Of a DNA stretch of 6,883 nt, positions 5,745 to 6,883 are shown piece by piece (the first letter of the stretch is position 1; each line of letters opens with the position of its first letter). This stretch comes from an uncultured Lachnospiraceae bacterium (GTDB lineage Bacteria > Bacillota > Clostridia > Lachnospirales > Lachnospiraceae), in the NCBI GenBank assembly GCA_902766845.1, contig CACXFD010000235.1:1-6883 (forward strand). Reading direction: 5' to 3'. The notes beneath the pieces are model-generated. The model saw only the letters and a list, made by a program, of their open reading frames with translations, was not told the origin of the DNA and did not search any database. Made by a program: the position numbers and the translations under genes.

Positions 5745-5773
5745 TTGACAAACCGGGCGCTTTTCGGTAAGAT
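5745..5773 (+). promoter_or_regulatory. leuS promoter
   Basis: A perfect -35 TTGACA (5745-5750), a 17-base spacer and a -10 TAAGAT (5768-5773, 5 of 6) form a strong housekeeping sigma promoter. Transcription should start near 5780, giving a leader of about 330 bases before leuS that contains the T-box. The 65 bases between the secDF stop and this promoter hold only a weak 5-bp hairpin. Confidence 0.85.
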
Positions 5774-5779
5774 GATAGA

Positions 5780-6025
5780 AACGCAAAAGGCGCGGATGGG
5801 GAAGAGTAGGAGCGGAAAGGCCTGCAGAGAGCTGCCGGACGGTGCAAGGCAGCAGCCGGAACGCTGTGAACTGGCCCCGGAGCCCCGCAGGCGAGAGCCG
5901 TTCGGCCGTAGTCTGCGGCGGGTCGTCCCGTTACAGACGGTCGAGTGCGCAGCCCGCACGGCTGCGAATGAGAGTGGTACCGCGGAGCCTTTCCGTCTCT
6001 TGGGAGACGGGAAGGCTCTTTTTTT
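5780..6025 (+). promoter_or_regulatory. Leucine T-box riboswitch (leuS leader)
   Basis: The leader has the landmarks of a tRNA-sensing T-box. The AGTA box is at GAAGAGTAGG (5801-5810). The stem I distal region is GAGAGCTGCC...GGTGCAAGGCAGC (about 5827-5853). The specifier side carries TGAAC and CCGGAG (5867-5882). Stem III is CGCAGCC (5948-5954) paired with GGCTGCG (5960-5966). The T-box itself, AGAGTGGTACCGCGG (5971-5985), is one base off AGGGTGGNACCGCGG. The best specifier candidate is CTG at 5864-5866, a leucine codon, just before TGAAC. I am less sure of this exact triplet than of the T-box. The TGGT bulge (5975-5978) would pair with an ACCA tRNA end, consistent with the A73 discriminator of tRNA-Leu. 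Uncharged tRNA-Leu should stabilise the antiterminator and turn on leuS. Confidence 0.93.
5985..6025 (+). terminator. T-box-controlled intrinsic terminator of leuS
   Basis: A 15-bp stem, GAGCCTTTCCGTCTC (5985-5999) with GAGACGGGAAGGCTC (6004-6018), has one G-U pair, a TTGG loop and seven T (6019-6025). Its left arm starts at the last base of the T-box sequence, so it competes with the antiterminator. It would also stop any read-through from secDF. Confidence 0.93.
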
Positions 6026-6109
6026 CGAACCGGGGTCCCGGCAGAGCGGGCCGGCGCCCGCACGGAGCCCGGATCCGAAAAGAACGTTATGCAGGAGGAA
6101 GCATCATCC

Positions 6110-6883
6110 ATGAGCGAAACAACGTACAATCCCCGCGTGATCGAGCCCAAATGGCAGAAGTACTGGGAAGAGCATCAGACGTTCAAGACGGACGTCTGGG
6201 ACTTCTCCCGCCCGAAGTTCTATGCGCTGGACATGTTCCCGTATCCGTCCGGCGTGGGCCTGCACGCGGGTCATCCCGAAGGATATACGGCCACGGACAT
6301 CGTGTCCCGCATGAAGCGGATGCAGGGCTATAACGTGCTCCATCCGATGGGATATGATTCATTCGGCCTGCCCGCGGAGCAGTACGCGATCCAGACCGGC
6401 CACCATCCGAACGGGTTTACGGAGAAGAATATCGAGACCTTTACCCGCCAGCTCAAGAGCCTCGGCTTCGACTATGACTGGTCGCGGCAGGTGGAGACGT
6501 CGTCTCCGGATTTCTACCACTGGACCCAGTGGATCTTCAAGCAGCTGTATCTGGACGGCTACGCCAAGCTCGTGGACATGCCGGTCAACTGGTGCGAAGA
6601 GCTGGGCACCGTGCTCTCGAACGATGAGGTCATCGACGGAAAGAGCGAGCGCGGCGGCTATCCGGTGGTCCGCAAGAACATGAAGCAGTGGGTCATCGAC
6701 CAGGCCGCGTTCGCGGAAGAACTGCTCGAGGGCCTCGACGAGATCGACTGGCCGCGCTCCACCAAGGAGATCCAGCGCAACTGGATCGGCCGCAGCGAGG
6801 GCGTGGAGGTGGATTTCAAGATCGTCGGAGGCGGGGATTTCTCGATCTACACGACCTGCATCGAGACGATCTACGGCATCACG
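6110..6883 (+). CDS. leuS: Leucyl-tRNA synthetase, N-terminal fragment
   Basis: The first 258 residues of a class I synthetase that charges tRNA-Leu with leucine in the cytosol; the gene runs off the window. The Rossmann catalytic core starts with NPRVIEPKWQKYW. The HIGH signature appears as HAGH (52-55) inside MFPYPSGVGLHAGHPEGYTA. GYDSFGLPAEQYAI and VNWCEELGTVLSNDEV (159-174) are also LeuRS-typical; only one Cys of the zinc-type knuckle remains. The window ends inside the start of the CP1 editing domain at TTCIETIYGIT (248-258), where the common form is TTRPDTLFG-T. The final Thr of the TTxxxT pattern (T253), which guards against over-editing in Escherichia coli LeuRS, is kept. KMSKS and the anticodon domain lie outside. 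ATG 6110 is chosen for AGGAGG at 6093-6098, 11 bases upstream; an in-frame ATG at 6089 lacks a ribosome site. Expression is under the upstream T-box. Confidence 0.97.
   Translation, partial: MSETTYNPRVIEPKWQKYWEEHQTFKTDVWDFSRPKFYALDMFPYPSGVGLHAGHPEGYTATDIVSRMKRMQGYNVLHPMGYDSFGLPAEQYAIQTGHHPNGFTEKNIETFTRQLKSLGFDYDWSRQVETSSPDFYHWTQWIFKQLYLDGYAKLVDMPVNWCEELGTVLSNDEVIDGKSERGGYPVVRKNMKQWVIDQAAFAEELLEGLDEIDWPRSTKEIQRNWIGRSEGVEVDFKIVGGGDFSIYTTCIETIYGIT

Noticed and set aside
6046..6061. GCGGGC-CGGC-GCCCGC hairpin between the T-box terminator and leuS as a second regulatory element
   Set aside because: A 6-bp GC-rich stem in GC-rich DNA with no T-run or overlap with the ribosome site; not enough to support a function.
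6089..6112. ATG at 6089 as the leuS start
   Set aside because: It is in frame, but the AGGAGG at 6093-6098 lies downstream of it and supports ATG 6110; family N-termini also begin near the later site.
3055..6150. 1031-codon open frame on the minus strand across secDF and the leuS leader
   Set aside because: It is antisense to secDF and to the T-box, is rich in Arg, His, Asp and Gln as typical of shadows of GC-rich genes, shows no family motif, and the plus-strand genes are certain.

Overview
The window looks like chromosomal DNA of a GC-rich member of the class Clostridia (Firmicutes). The best evidence is a SCIFF ranthipeptide precursor with its radical SAM maturase, a pair that is nearly universal in Clostridia. 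A fused secDF, a T-box in front of leuS and strong AGGAGG ribosome binding sites agree with this. Genus and species cannot be read from the sequence. No IS element, phage gene, tRNA, rRNA or CRISPR array was seen.

Layout: (1) The 3' end of groEL (1-300, +). (2) A gene-free stretch (301-761) holding a modular repeat array. It contains three hairpin terminators with the same GAGAG-CTTG-CTCTC core, two identical 82-bp copies and two identical 59-bp copies of its modules, and a 14-bp inverted repeat at its borders. (3) A TetR-family regulator on the minus strand (762-1325). (4) A divergent intergenic region (1326-1655) with a minus-strand extended -10 promoter, a tandem 9-bp repeat, a symmetric terminator-like hairpin, a 13-bp palindrome and the scfA promoter. 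(5) A plus-strand operon: scfA (SCIFF peptide, 1656-1808), an intergenic attenuator hairpin, scfB (radical SAM/SPASM maturase, 1906-3426) and secDF (3487-5679). (6) A leuS promoter and leucine T-box riboswitch with its terminator (about 5745-6025). (7) The first 258 codons of leuS (6110-6883, +), cut by the window end.

How the parts fit: scfA makes a 50-residue, six-cysteine peptide. ScfB should crosslink it through thioether bonds, using a radical SAM cluster and two auxiliary clusters in a SPASM domain. The hairpin between the two genes probably gives more precursor than enzyme. The adjacent secDF drives late steps of Sec export. A role in exporting the mature peptide is suggested only by gene position. 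The leuS unit is separate: the T-box should allow read-through when uncharged tRNA-Leu accumulates.

Most unusual points: the groEL-tetR terminator array, whose stems differ by compensatory changes; a roughly 40-residue Ala/Gln/Lys/Glu-rich insert with an internal duplication in the N-terminal recognition region of ScfB; loss of the SecF-half TM10 aspartate in SecDF (Ala635); a short AT-rich, rare-codon patch in scfB just before the SPASM domain; and a divergent editing-site motif in LeuRS.
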